A stretch of 28,323 nucleotides of DNA, taken from the IMG/VR virus record IMGVR_UViG_3300031841_000008, positions 1 to 28,323 of that record; one strand, written 5' to 3'. Positions 1 to 8,219 of this stretch are shown piece by piece. Position numbers and translations under genes: made by a program. Every line of letters begins with the position of its first letter. Position 1 is the first letter of the stretch. The notes beneath the pieces are model-generated. The model was not told where the DNA came from, searched no databases, and saw only the letters and a program-made list of their open reading frames with translations. Origin of the DNA: a virus.

Positions 1-1442
1 CCGTTGATGGTCGTGACTTATCAGTAGATGGGGCTAAACTTGATGGTATCGAAAGTGGTGCCACTGCCGATCAAACAGCAAGTGAAATACTAACAAAAAT
101 TAAAACAGTAGACGGTTCTGGTTCTGGACTAGATGCTGATACTTTGGATGGGCAGCAGGGTAGCTACTATGCACCTTTGGCGGCACCTGCACTTACAGGT
201 GATGTTAAGGCGGTCAATATGTTGGCTGTTGGTACATCAGGCACTCCAAGGCTGACAGGTCAATCTGATGTAATTGAGATTCATGGTAATACAGCCTCGT
301 TCCATATGGGCGTACAAGACGGTTCAGGCCGAGTACAGATGCGTTGGAACGCAAGTAAAGGTACAAACCCTACATACCAAGTAAGCAACGAACCTTCTGC
401 CCGTTATGAAATATTGGATGTTACATCTGTAGCAGACAGCCTGTGGAAGATTGATCACGCAGGTAACGGCACTGCGGGTTCTACAATCGCCTATACCAAC
501 ATTCTATCTCTTGGGACAACCACGTTTACCTACAATGGTAACAACGTTTGGCATGCAGGTAACGATGGTTCTGGCTCTGGTCTAGATGCTGATACCGTTG
601 ATGGCATTCAGGCAAGCAGCTTCTTGCGCAGTGATGCAGCAGATAGCACTTCAAGCACTATCTCATTTACTGGTAATATTGAACTAGGTAATGCAATGTA
701 TCACTCAGGTGATCCTGATACTTACCTACAGTTTGTCGGCGCAAATGACTTTAGGATTGTTACAGGTAACACAGAGCAGTTCTCCGCAAACAGTACGAAT
801 GGTGTCGAAATACCAGATAAGATCGTACACACAGGTGATGATGACACCTACATGCAGTTCAGTACCGCAAACACTTGGCGTGTTGTTGCTGGCGGCACAG
901 AGATGCTGAAAGTAGACACTGGCGGTGTTGAAGTCGGTAGCACTCTAGATATGAATGGTAACATCATATCTGAATGTGAAGACATCTATCTTAGAGATAA
1001 GATATACCATGATGGTGATCTTGATACCTTTATTGGTATGAACACCGATATGATAATGCTTGCTGTAGGTAACGAACAGACGCAGATCAACACTAGTGGT
1101 ATAGTTCTAACAAGTGGCATTGTCCGTGAAAAGCATGTTTCATTATCAGGTACGACACCAAGCGTAACTTATGCAGACGGTGGCTCTTTCGATATTACCT
1201 TAACAGGTAACACTACATTTACATTTGGTACTGCATCATCAGGTTACAGTACAGGTTTCATCATAGAAGTAACAGGTGACGCATCAACTGCATACACAAT
1301 AACTTGGCCAGCAGTAGTAGATTGGGCAGGTGGCACCGCACCAGACGCACCTGCTGTAGGTGAAAAAGACATCTACGTTTTCTGGACAAGAGATGGCGGT
1401 ACAATTTGGCACGGGGCCTTGGCACTGGATGCATCAGCGTAA
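1..1442 (+). CDS. Tail fibre protein, C-terminal part (5' truncated)
   Basis: The reading frame is open from position 3 at the window edge to TAA at 1440-1442, so the start lies outside. The first in-frame TTG (144) is internal: upstream codons encode VDGRDLSVDGAKLDGIESGA and then TADQTASEILTK, a sequence style common in long fibres of marine phages. A GSGSGLDADT(L/V)DG motif occurs at about 115-152 and again at 566-603. Three copies of a (Y/V)HxGDxDT(Y/F) module begin near 699, 825 and 1005. The C-terminal 100 residues look like a beta-rich trimerising or tip domain (TGNTTFTFG, TITWPAVVDW). I infer a role in host attachment at the virion surface. It is followed after 9 nt by the next fibre-like gene. 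The receptor cannot be told from sequence. Confidence 0.8.
   Translation, partial: VDGRDLSVDGAKLDGIESGATADQTASEILTKIKTVDGSGSGLDADTLDGQQGSYYAPLAAPALTGDVKAVNMLAVGTSGTPRLTGQSDVIEIHGNTASFHMGVQDGSGRVQMRWNASKGTNPTYQVSNEPSARYEILDVTSVADSLWKIDHAGNGTAGSTIAYTNILSLGTTTFTYNGNNVWHAGNDGSGSGLDADTVDGIQASSFLRSDAADSTSSTISFTGNIELGNAMYHSGDPDTYLQFVGANDFRIVTGNTEQFSANSTNGVEIPDKIVHTGDDDTYMQFSTANTWRVVAGGTEMLKVDTGGVEVGSTLDMNGNIISECEDIYLRDKIYHDGDLDTFIGMNTDMIMLAVGNEQTQINTSGIVLTSGIVREKHVSLSGTTPSVTYADGGSFDITLTGNTTFTFGTASSGYSTGFIIEVTGDASTAYTITWPAVVDWAGGTAPDAPAVGEKDIYVFWTRDGGTIWHGALALDASA
699..1074 (+). repeat. Protein-level repeats in tail fibre
   Basis: Three diverged copies of a module starting (Y/V)HxGDxDT(Y/F), with a following T(A/D).. 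hydrophobic stretch and (G/T)(N/G)(T/E) element, begin near 699, 825 and 1005. The spacings are 126 and 180 nt. This is the usual build of a fibre shaft made of repeated beta modules. The copies are clear in protein and weak in DNA, so they are old duplications. Confidence 0.55.
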
Positions 1443-1451
1443 GGATTAAAC

Positions 1452-3449
1452 ATGGTAACAAGAGTTCAACAAGCGTTGCAGTCTGCTGCTGGTGCAGGTG
1501 GGGAGGAACCTTATGAGGTTGTCCCACTAGAACAAACTTTTACTCAGTTTGTCAGGAATGGTACAGGTGCAACTAGAACTTTCAACACTGGTATAGACAT
1601 ATCAAACAATACTGGTGCTTTATTTACTAAGCAGTTTGCTAAAGGTCCGTCTTGGGTTTCTACTGAATATAACGACCTGAGATCAACAACAACTTGGGTT
1701 TACAGTAGTAGTATATACCCAACCATACCTGTGTTTCAGTTTACTGGTGCTTATGGTACTAAATTTTATAGTGCCACCTACATGAACGGTTTTACGTCAA
1801 CAGGGCATGGTTATACATCTGCTTGGCAGATGAACAGTACTTCATACAGAATGTTAGATGTCGTATGGAGAACATCTGGTAGGTTCTTCTCAGAGCAAAC
1901 TTATGTAGGTGATGCTACAAGTGGTAGAAAGTTTTTCCACGGCCTTGGTTGTCAAGTCGGATCAGTAATGGTCAAGAACGACAAAGAAGGTTATAATGCC
2001 ATGTGGTGGCATAAAGACATCGGGGGTACTAACAAGTGGTATAGATTCCAAACAAACCCAGATGTTCAAGCCCCTATTACACTGAGTAATGGTGACATAA
2101 GTGTTGATGAAAACTATGTAACACTAGGTTCGCATGGCTATTTAAACGGAAACGGTTTAGATTATATAATGTGGGTATTTGCCCATGACCCTGATGGTCC
2201 AGACGGTGATGGAACTGGTAAAATTGCCTGTGGTTCATACACTGGGAGTACTTCCGAAGTAGACGTTGACCTTGGTTGGCACCCTCAGTTTATGTTCATT
2301 AAGAACAGGGCCAGAACATCTGATTGGAAGATGATAGCTGACTCCATGCGTTTCCATGATGATACCAACTGTCAAACCACTAGCTTTGGTTTTAACAACT
2401 CAGTTACTGGTGAAAGACATCAGTATGTTATGCCTACAGGTAGGGGATTTAAAGTTGCAGGTTCTGGAAGTAATATTGATGACTTCAACTACGGTACTGA
2501 TAGTTTTGACTATATTGCTGTAAGGGCAGGTAACACAGGTACTCCAACTTCATCGTCAGACTTCTTTAACGTAGATACTGAGGCTTATGTAGACCATCAT
2601 TCTCAAACTGCAACAGCAGGGTTTGCCCCTGATATGTTTATAACTAAAAGTACTGGTGGTTCTAATACTAGGAATTACTGTAGACTATTCGGTAGAAAGC
2701 GTCTTCATCTGGATTCCACTGGTGGTCATCTTGATGGGTCCCCAACAATCGGATGGGATGCTCATGACGGTTTGTGGAACACTCTAGTTACCAACTACAT
2801 TACATATATGTGGAAGCGTCAAAGAGGGGCTTTCGATATTGTTACTTGGGACGGTACTGGTAGTGCAAAAACAGTGCCTCACAACTTAGGTGTTGTACCT
2901 GAGATGATTTGGTATAAAAGAGTAGACGATAGTTCTACTTGGAGAGTTTATAATAGCACTCTTGGTAATACACAATATTTATCCCTCAATCAGACATGGG
3001 CGGCAAACACAGACACTAATGGTTCTGCGTTTAATGCTACCAGTCCAACTTCATCTGTTTTTTCTGTGGGTACTAACAATGACACAAACGGAAGTGGTAT
3101 GGAATACATAGCCTACCTATTCGCAAGCGTAGATGGCGTATGTAAAATTGGTAGTTTCAATGGGTCTAGTAGTGATGTTACGGTTGATTGCGGCTTTACT
3201 AACGGTATAAAGTTTCTACTGCTAAAATGCACAAACGGGTCAGGTGGTGGTTGGTTCGTCTGGGATACTGAACGTGGGATAACGTCTGGTTCAAATGACC
3301 CGTGGTGGGCTTGGAATAGTAGTAGCGCACAGACGACCACACAAAACATTTTAGAACCCACTTCTTCTGGCTTCACAGTAAAATCAGGCTGGGGTACAGC
3401 TTACAATGGTACTGGTGGTCAATACATCTACTACGCAATCGCCGCATAA
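1452..3449 (+). CDS. Fibre-like virion protein with DUF7483-type repeats
   Basis: A 665-aa protein starting at ATG 1452 after an AAGGA-type ribosome binding site. It is built of at least five, perhaps six, diverged modules of the form G-x-G..., a hydrophobic 'GL/GF..P..hhhK' core, then an aromatic 'W.hhD..R' strand. Examples begin near residues 35 (NGTGATRTFNTGID), 155 (ATSGRKFFHGLG), 262 (GSYTGSTSEVDVDLG), 473 (VTWDGTGSAKTVPHNLG) and 567 (GSFNGSSSDVTVDCG). I recognise this as resembling the DUF7483 domain of phage tail and fibre proteins, but could not run a search. It lies between the tail fibre and a tail-fibre chaperone-like gene, which supports a receptor-binding or fibre role. It is rich in Gly, Ser, Thr, Asn and Trp and has no signal peptide. 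Confidence 0.65.
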   Translation: MVTRVQQALQSAAGAGGEEPYEVVPLEQTFTQFVRNGTGATRTFNTGIDISNNTGALFTKQFAKGPSWVSTEYNDLRSTTTWVYSSSIYPTIPVFQFTGAYGTKFYSATYMNGFTSTGHGYTSAWQMNSTSYRMLDVVWRTSGRFFSEQTYVGDATSGRKFFHGLGCQVGSVMVKNDKEGYNAMWWHKDIGGTNKWYRFQTNPDVQAPITLSNGDISVDENYVTLGSHGYLNGNGLDYIMWVFAHDPDGPDGDGTGKIACGSYTGSTSEVDVDLGWHPQFMFIKNRARTSDWKMIADSMRFHDDTNCQTTSFGFNNSVTGERHQYVMPTGRGFKVAGSGSNIDDFNYGTDSFDYIAVRAGNTGTPTSSSDFFNVDTEAYVDHHSQTATAGFAPDMFITKSTGGSNTRNYCRLFGRKRLHLDSTGGHLDGSPTIGWDAHDGLWNTLVTNYITYMWKRQRGAFDIVTWDGTGSAKTVPHNLGVVPEMIWYKRVDDSSTWRVYNSTLGNTQYLSLNQTWAANTDTNGSAFNATSPTSSVFSVGTNNDTNGSGMEYIAYLFASVDGVCKIGSFNGSSSDVTVDCGFTNGIKFLLLKCTNGSGGGWFVWDTERGITSGSNDPWWAWNSSSAQTTTQNILEPTSSGFTVKSGWGTAYNGTGGQYIYYAIAA

Positions 3450-3475
3450 TCAAAAGTCAAAAGGATAATCAACTA

Positions 3476-3961
3476 ATGGCTAAATATAGAGATCGCACAA
3501 CAGGCGAACTAAAGACTCAAGGGGAGTTACGGCGTGACAACCCGAATATGTCATTACCTAAAGTGTGGAATGAGAATGTACTTGATGCACTTGGTGTAGA
3601 CCCCGTTTTAAGTTCAGCAAAACCTTCTGTTGGTCCTTACCAAAGGATTGAGAGTAATGGTGTAGAACAGGACGCAAACGGAAACTGGGTTTACGCTTGG
3701 CAAGCGGTAGATATGTTCTCTGACGACGAAGATGGAACTAAAGCTGAGAAAGAGGCTGCATATCAAGCAGAAACAGATTCTGCATGGGCCGACAAAATGC
3801 GTAGAGACAGAAGTGATCTACTGAGAGATACTGACTGGTGGGCAACATCAGACCGTACTATGACTGCTGAACAAACGGCTTACCGTCAGGCTCTACGTGA
3901 CATCACTACACACGCTAATTGGCCTTACCTAGAAGAAGCAGACTGGCCTACTAAACCGTAA
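3476..3961 (+). CDS. Tail fibre assembly chaperone-like protein (Phage_tail_APC-like)
   Basis: 161 aa, ATG 3476 with an AAAAGGAT site about 10 nt upstream. The C-terminal 55 residues (RRDRSDLLRDTDWW..., TAYRQALRDIT) match the pattern of the phage tail assembly chaperone domain of PF16778 type: R(D/N)xLLxxTDW, then YRQxLRD, ending WPTKP. The domain recurs in the 20420-20812 gene. Such proteins usually follow the fibre gene they help to fold, and here the gene comes directly after two fibre-like genes. The N-terminal half (about 1-100) is charged and I do not recognise it. Chaperone function is inferred from family and position. Confidence 0.65.
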   Translation: MAKYRDRTTGELKTQGELRRDNPNMSLPKVWNENVLDALGVDPVLSSAKPSVGPYQRIESNGVEQDANGNWVYAWQAVDMFSDDEDGTKAEKEAAYQAETDSAWADKMRRDRSDLLRDTDWWATSDRTMTAEQTAYRQALRDITTHANWPYLEEADWPTKP

Positions 3962-3971
3962 GGGGTAAACA

Positions 3972-5192
3972 ATGTTAGGATTTGCACCATTAGCGTCTAC
4001 CACGTTTGCTGCTGCTGGCGAAGGTTTATCTTACCAACTTGCCGCTGACGAAGGTACATACAGCTTAACATTCCAAGACGTTATTGATTCAATATCCATA
4101 ACAGCAGGTGAAGCAACATTCACCCTAACGGGTCAGACATCACCTCTTGTCGTAACTAAACCAGCCGACGAAGGTACTTACGCTGTAACAGGTCAAGACA
4201 TTGACTTTACTGTCGCAGAAAGACTTGTAGCCGCACACTTCAACTACATTATGACACCGCAAGATGCGGATGCAGCATGGAAGCGTGTAGCAGGTCAGGG
4301 TAGCTTTAGTCTTACAGGACAAGACTCTGGTATCAACTATCCACTAGAAGCTGGTCAAGGTGCCTTTAGCTTATCTGGTCAGACGACAGTATTTACTGTT
4401 ACTCTGGTTGCTGGCGAAGAAACTTACGCACTCACTGGTCAGGCAGCTAACGTAAATACAAGCATATCACATGCTTCTGGATCGTTCTCTGCCACTGGTC
4501 AAGAGGCATCTATTAGTCCTACAACAGTTATTACTGTAGACGATGCTGCATCATTTACTCTTACGGGTCAGGACCTCAACTTTGACTATGCGGATATATT
4601 CCCAGTCGAACAAGAGAGTTATGTACTAACTGGTCAAGACGTAATTGTAGCTACAAGTATAGCACATGCCGAAGGTAGCTTTACGTTTACAGCACAAGAT
4701 GCAGGTCTTATCGTTGCTGAACAACTGCCAGTCGATAGTGTATCTTACACTCTTACTGGTCAGGACATTAACTTTGATGTCAACGACAACTTCGTTGCAG
4801 AAGCTGGTAGCTTTGTCCTAGGTGGTGAAGATGTAAGGCTGAAAGTAAACTACCCATTCGTACTTACTGAACCTTACCTATTTAATCTTGCTGAACAAGA
4901 CGCAGAACTAATTGATGGTAAGTCTCTTGTAGCAGATGGTACTACCTACTCTATTACTGCCGAAGATGTTGTCTTCACGCCAGAGATTACAGTACCTGCC
5001 GTAAATGCACAGTATGTACTAACTGGTCAAGACGTAGGGTTTATATTCCCATTCGGGGTAGACAACGGTTCGTTCACTCTAACTGGACAAGACATTACCA
5101 TCAGTAATCCATCTTCTCGTAGAGGTGTACTAGTGACTGGTAAGTCCTTCAACAAGGTAACACTAACTCAACAATACAATAAGGTTGCATAA
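3972..5192 (+). CDS. Repeat-rich virion protein with about 17 'LTGQD' repeats
   Basis: 406 aa, ATG 3972 with an AAGGGG site overlapping the upstream stop codon. After a short N-terminus the protein is almost entirely repeats of 20-27 residues centred on (S/T)(F/Y)xLTGQD, such as SFSLTGQD, SYVLTGQD, SYTLTGQD and SFTLTGQD. I count about 17 copies, with the central residue varying between Phe and Tyr. The pattern suggests a stack of short beta-hairpins forming a fibrous or adhesive rod. The C-terminus leaves the repeats (RRGVLVTGKSFNKVTLTQQYNKVA, here cited only as the final 24 residues in two parts: RRGVLVTGKSF and NKVTLTQQYNKVA). Location among fibre genes supports a surface structural protein. 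No enzymatic motif is seen and the precise role is unknown. Confidence 0.6.
   Translation: MLGFAPLASTTFAAAGEGLSYQLAADEGTYSLTFQDVIDSISITAGEATFTLTGQTSPLVVTKPADEGTYAVTGQDIDFTVAERLVAAHFNYIMTPQDADAAWKRVAGQGSFSLTGQDSGINYPLEAGQGAFSLSGQTTVFTVTLVAGEETYALTGQAANVNTSISHASGSFSATGQEASISPTTVITVDDAASFTLTGQDLNFDYADIFPVEQESYVLTGQDVIVATSIAHAEGSFTFTAQDAGLIVAEQLPVDSVSYTLTGQDINFDVNDNFVAEAGSFVLGGEDVRLKVNYPFVLTEPYLFNLAEQDAELIDGKSLVADGTTYSITAEDVVFTPEITVPAVNAQYVLTGQDVGFIFPFGVDNGSFTLTGQDITISNPSSRRGVLVTGKSFNKVTLTQQYNKVA
4045..5093 (+). repeat. Tandem LTGQD-coding repeats
   Basis: About 17 repeats of roughly 60-80 nt encode the (S/T)(F/Y)xLTGQD modules. Most copies have diverged in DNA, but a 24-nt stretch coding for part of YVLTGQDV is identical at 4620-4643 and 5013-5036, so some exchange or recent duplication between copies is likely. 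Spacing between copies is not constant, which rules out a simple satellite. Confidence 0.7.
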
Positions 5193-5194
5193 CA

Positions 5195-5515
5195 ATGGCT
5201 TTCTACATTAAGCAGAATGACACAAGCCCATCTATGTTGGCTAACTTACAAGATGCTGACGGTAACGCCATTAACCTTACTGGTGCCAGTGTTCAGGTTC
5301 ACATCAAAAGTGTAGACGGTACACTAAAGGTTGATCGTGCTGCTATCATTCCTGATCCACTTATTGGTCGTGTACGAGTAAACTGGCAATCAGGTGACAC
5401 AGATACTGTCGGTACTTATTATGTAGAGTTTGAGGCTACCTATAACGATGGGTCAATAGAGACATTCCCTAACAATGGTAACCTAGTTATGGTCGTCGTA
5501 GGTGAGTTGAACTAA
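5195..5515 (+). CDS. BppU N-terminal-like baseplate or fibre adaptor protein
   Basis: 106 aa, ATG 5195 preceded by AAGG. It begins FYIKQNDTSPSMLANLQDADG and continues NLTGASVQVHIKS, then IGRVRVNWQSGDTDTVGTYYVEFEATY. This order (polymorphic 'N.....i..tL.d.dG..vdLtgasv.f.ik', then 'G.v.y.w...Dt...G.Y..EfevtY.DG...tfP..g') is the signature of the BppU_N domain (PF10651), a small beta-sandwich at the start of baseplate upper proteins of Gram-positive phages and also found alone in marine phages. The stop overlaps the next start in TAATG. I infer a docking module for fibres. Confidence 0.65.
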   Translation: MAFYIKQNDTSPSMLANLQDADGNAINLTGASVQVHIKSVDGTLKVDRAAIIPDPLIGRVRVNWQSGDTDTVGTYYVEFEATYNDGSIETFPNNGNLVMVVVGELN

Positions 5516-6234
5516 TGACAACTTGGACACGACACCTCTATGAGCATAACCCACTAGCTATATCTAAAGGTGAATCTAACGATTACTCTGCTAGAAACAT
5601 CTTTGGTTATAATGCTCTTGTGGGTACGTCTTATATACCTTGTTGGGAAAACAATACAGCCTACACATTTCCCACTACACCCTTAACAATGACCGTTACA
5701 AATAACGTAGCTGACAACGGTGTGCAAATTCTTATTGTGGGTCTTGATGGTGACTACAATCAAATCTCTGAGGTTGTCACTTTAGCTGGTACTGCCACAA
5801 CGACACAGCAATTTTTCCGTATCAATGACGTTATTACAGTATCAGGTAATGCAGTAAATGATATTACAGTATCTAACGGTGGTGTAACATACGCTAAAGT
5901 ACGTGGTGGAGAAGGTAAGAACCAAGCTAGTATTTATACAGTACCAGCAGGTTACAGCTTCTACTTAATGCGCATTGATGCTTTCTGTGCTACTGCTGCT
6001 CAGAATAACAGACAAATCTATTTTAGGAATTTTGTGTGCCTACCTAGTGGTGTAAAACTAAGAGTAGCTGAAACATCCTTTCTAGAGATTATGCACATTC
6101 AACGACAGATACCATTTAAGTACACAGAAAAGTCTGATATTGAGTTTCAACTACGTGGTAGTTCAGGTGAACAATACATCAGCGTATTTGGCGAAGGTGT
6201 ACTAGTTAAGAACACAATAGAGGGTGAACCCTAA
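5515..6234 (+). CDS. Virion structural protein of unknown role
   Basis: 239 aa, ATG 5515 within TAATG, coupled to the gene before. I do not recognise a named family with certainty. The sequence is beta-rich, with no membrane segment or catalytic motif. Visible landmarks are AISKGESNDYSARNIFGYNA near the N-terminus, NGVQILIVGLDGDYNQISE in the first half, a Gly-rich turn RGGEGKNQ, and a C-terminal IEFQLRGSSGEQYISVFGEG. It resembles uncharacterised structural proteins seen in other marine phages. Its place between fibre genes and the prohead protease means it could be a head decoration protein or a fibre component. Its stop overlaps the next start (TAATG). Confidence 0.5.
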   Translation: MTTWTRHLYEHNPLAISKGESNDYSARNIFGYNALVGTSYIPCWENNTAYTFPTTPLTMTVTNNVADNGVQILIVGLDGDYNQISEVVTLAGTATTTQQFFRINDVITVSGNAVNDITVSNGGVTYAKVRGGEGKNQASIYTVPAGYSFYLMRIDAFCATAAQNNRQIYFRNFVCLPSGVKLRVAETSFLEIMHIQRQIPFKYTEKSDIEFQLRGSSGEQYISVFGEGVLVKNTIEGEP

Positions 6235-7421
6235 TGCCTAAAGTAGCCTTACAGAACAAAGTGAAAGAACACAACAAGAAGTCCAAGTACAAAGTTACTA
6301 TGAGGATGTTGGAGCAAGTATATGACCGTGGTGTTGGAGCCTATCGCACGAATCCTAGTTCTGTTCGCCCTAATGTCAAGTCCCCTGAACAATGGGCTAT
6401 GGCACGTGTTAATAGCTTTCTACGCATTGTCAGCGGCTCTAAGTCTGCAAACCACGATAAAGACTTACTTCCCTCTTCACACCCTTCATCAAGTAAGGGT
6501 AAGAAAAAGAAGATGCTGAAAGCACAGTATGCGAATGACGTATTCACGACAGAGATGGAAGCACGTAGCCGTTCTATGGATATGGGGTGCGGTGGTGCCA
6601 TCCATGTTCATGAAATTGACGGACAGGCCGTATACATGCCCTGTGGTAGCCATGAAGAGTATTTAGACTACTACCGTACTGATGAAGAGAAAGCCCCCTC
6701 AGAGGACCGCTTAGAGGCTCTCAGGGTCATTGTACAGGAAGTGATGAAAGAAGAGTTTGCCAAGGCAGAGTACCAAGGCGAGAAAGTGACTTTAAACAAA
6801 CCACGTAGATTGTCTGGTGGTAACAAGAAGTTTGAAGTCTTTGTTATGGATGGCAGTAAAGTAAAGCGTGTTACCTTCGGTGACCCTAATATGGAAATAC
6901 GTCGAGACAATCCAAAGGCCCGTGCCAACTTCCGATCACGCCATTCATGTGATACAGCAACAGATAAGACATCGGCCCGTTACTGGTCATGTCGTATGTG
7001 GGAAGGAGGCACATCAGTGTCAGACCTAACAAAGAATATAGAAGGGAAAATCCTTAAAGCTGACGATGAACAACGTATGGTATACGGTTGGGCATCAGTC
7101 GTAACAGAGAAGGGTGAACCTGTAGTAGACCGTCAGGGTGATGTTATTGAGCCAGATACTTTGGTTCGTGCCGTAAACAAGTTTATGGAACATGTTCGTG
7201 TCGGTAAAGAGATGCACAAAGGGGAACAAATTGGGGCGGTTATCCACTCCATGCCAGTCACTAAAGAGATAGGTGAATCCCTTGGCATACAGAGTGACCG
7301 TGAAGGCTGGGTCGTCGCATTCAAAGTGTATAACGACGATGTTTGGGCCAAGGTCAAGTCTGGTGAATTAGCCGCCTTTAGCATTGGCGGTAGAGCAATA
7401 AAGGAAGACTATAATGGCTAA
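6234..7421 (+). CDS. Prohead protease (XkdF-like) fused to two N-terminal domains
   Basis: 395 aa, ATG 6234 in TAATG. Three parts are visible. Residues about 25-65 hold YDRGVGAYRTNPSSVRPNVK and then PEQWAMARVNSFL, resembling DUF5824. Residues 105-150 hold a Cys/His-rich piece (MGCGGAIHVHE..., VYMPCGSHEEY) and 188-258 hold NKPRRLSGG..., FGDPNMEIRRDNP and RSRHSCD...YWSCRMW. Residues 270-395 match XkdF-type prohead serine protease: GWASVV, VVDRQGDVI, MHKGEQIGAVIHS, W..VKSGELAAFSIGGRA. H328 and S383 are the likely catalytic His and Ser. The enzyme should cleave scaffold and perhaps capsid during head maturation, and the next genes are scaffold, decoration and capsid. It overlaps the scaffold gene by 8 bp. 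Confidence 0.8.
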   Translation: MPKVALQNKVKEHNKKSKYKVTMRMLEQVYDRGVGAYRTNPSSVRPNVKSPEQWAMARVNSFLRIVSGSKSANHDKDLLPSSHPSSSKGKKKKMLKAQYANDVFTTEMEARSRSMDMGCGGAIHVHEIDGQAVYMPCGSHEEYLDYYRTDEEKAPSEDRLEALRVIVQEVMKEEFAKAEYQGEKVTLNKPRRLSGGNKKFEVFVMDGSKVKRVTFGDPNMEIRRDNPKARANFRSRHSCDTATDKTSARYWSCRMWEGGTSVSDLTKNIEGKILKADDEQRMVYGWASVVTEKGEPVVDRQGDVIEPDTLVRAVNKFMEHVRVGKEMHKGEQIGAVIHSMPVTKEIGESLGIQSDREGWVVAFKVYNDDVWAKVKSGELAAFSIGGRAIKEDYNG

Positions 7422-8217
7422 CCTTTTAAAACAGCTTGAACTAGAGGAATTATCCTTAGTGGATCGTCCTGCCAATGCAAAAGCTATGGTTTCCCTATTC
7501 AAGCGTGATAACTCCGAAGAGGAACAAATGACAGATAATGTAGAAAAGATGTCAGACGACCTAAAGGCAAAACTAAAGCCTTACATGGACAAAGGAATGA
7601 CCGAAGAAGAGGCTATGAAAGCCTACGACGAGGACATGAAGAAGTCTGATGAAGTTGCAGCAGAGATCGACGAAATGGACCTGTTGAAAGCTGAGAACGA
7701 TGCACTGAAAATCCAGAACGAAGACCTACGTAAGGCTCTAATCGAAAACGGTTTCGTCATCAAATCTGACTCAATCGAAAAGAAAGTTGAACCAGAGTAC
7801 ATTGAGTACGAAGGTGAACAAATCAATAAAGCAGATGTACCTGCTGTTATTCTTAAAGCACTAGAAGAAGCTGAACTAGCTAAAGCTGATGCAGAACTAA
7901 CAAAACGTGCAACAGAAGCCCTACCACATTTCGCAGAGGATGTTGCTAAATCTCTAGTAGCTGAGTTTGGTGAAGTAGAGGGTGTAATGGAAGCCCTCAA
8001 AGCTGCTGACGCAACCTTCGCAGAAAGCATGGAAGAGGTAGGAAAATCAGACGCAGACGGTGAGTTCGCTACTGCTGCTGACAAAATGGAATCCCTTGTA
8101 AAATCTTACATGGATGAAAACAAAATGAAAAAGGGCGAGTACGCTAAAGCATACGCTGCTGTAGCTAAGACCGACGAAGGTAAAGCCCTAATCAATAAAA
8201 GCTATAAAGGGGAATAA
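7414..8217 (+). CDS. Capsid scaffolding protein
   Basis: 267 aa, ATG 7414 with an AAGGAAG site, overlapping the protease gene end by 8 bp. The N-terminus LLKQLELEELSLVDRPANAK, followed by (A)MVSLFKRD, is a known feature of phage scaffold-type proteins just after XkdF-like proteases. The rest is highly acidic and Ala/Lys/Glu-rich, predicted helical and coiled coil (for example ENDALKIQNEDLRKALIENG around residues 92-111). That composition and the position between protease and capsid genes are typical of scaffolds, which direct procapsid assembly and are then removed by the protease. No other function is suggested by the sequence. Confidence 0.75.
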   Translation: MANLLKQLELEELSLVDRPANAKAMVSLFKRDNSEEEQMTDNVEKMSDDLKAKLKPYMDKGMTEEEAMKAYDEDMKKSDEVAAEIDEMDLLKAENDALKIQNEDLRKALIENGFVIKSDSIEKKVEPEYIEYEGEQINKADVPAVILKALEEAELAKADAELTKRATEALPHFAEDVAKSLVAEFGEVEGVMEALKAADATFAESMEEVGKSDADGEFATAADKMESLVKSYMDENKMKKGEYAKAYAAVAKTDEGKALINKSYKGE

Positions 8218-8219
8218 TT

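Noticed and set aside
144-146. TTG as the true start of the first fibre gene
   Set aside because: The frame continues to the window edge with fibre-like sequence.
4045-5093. CRISPR array or non-coding satellite
   Set aside because: The repeats keep one reading frame, are diverged in third positions and have unequal spacing.
7623-8084. 153-aa frame on the minus strand inside the scaffold gene
   Set aside because: Composition is Ser/Ala-rich, as expected from reading a Glu/Lys/Ala-coding gene backwards. No ribosome binding site, and the plus-strand gene is well supported.
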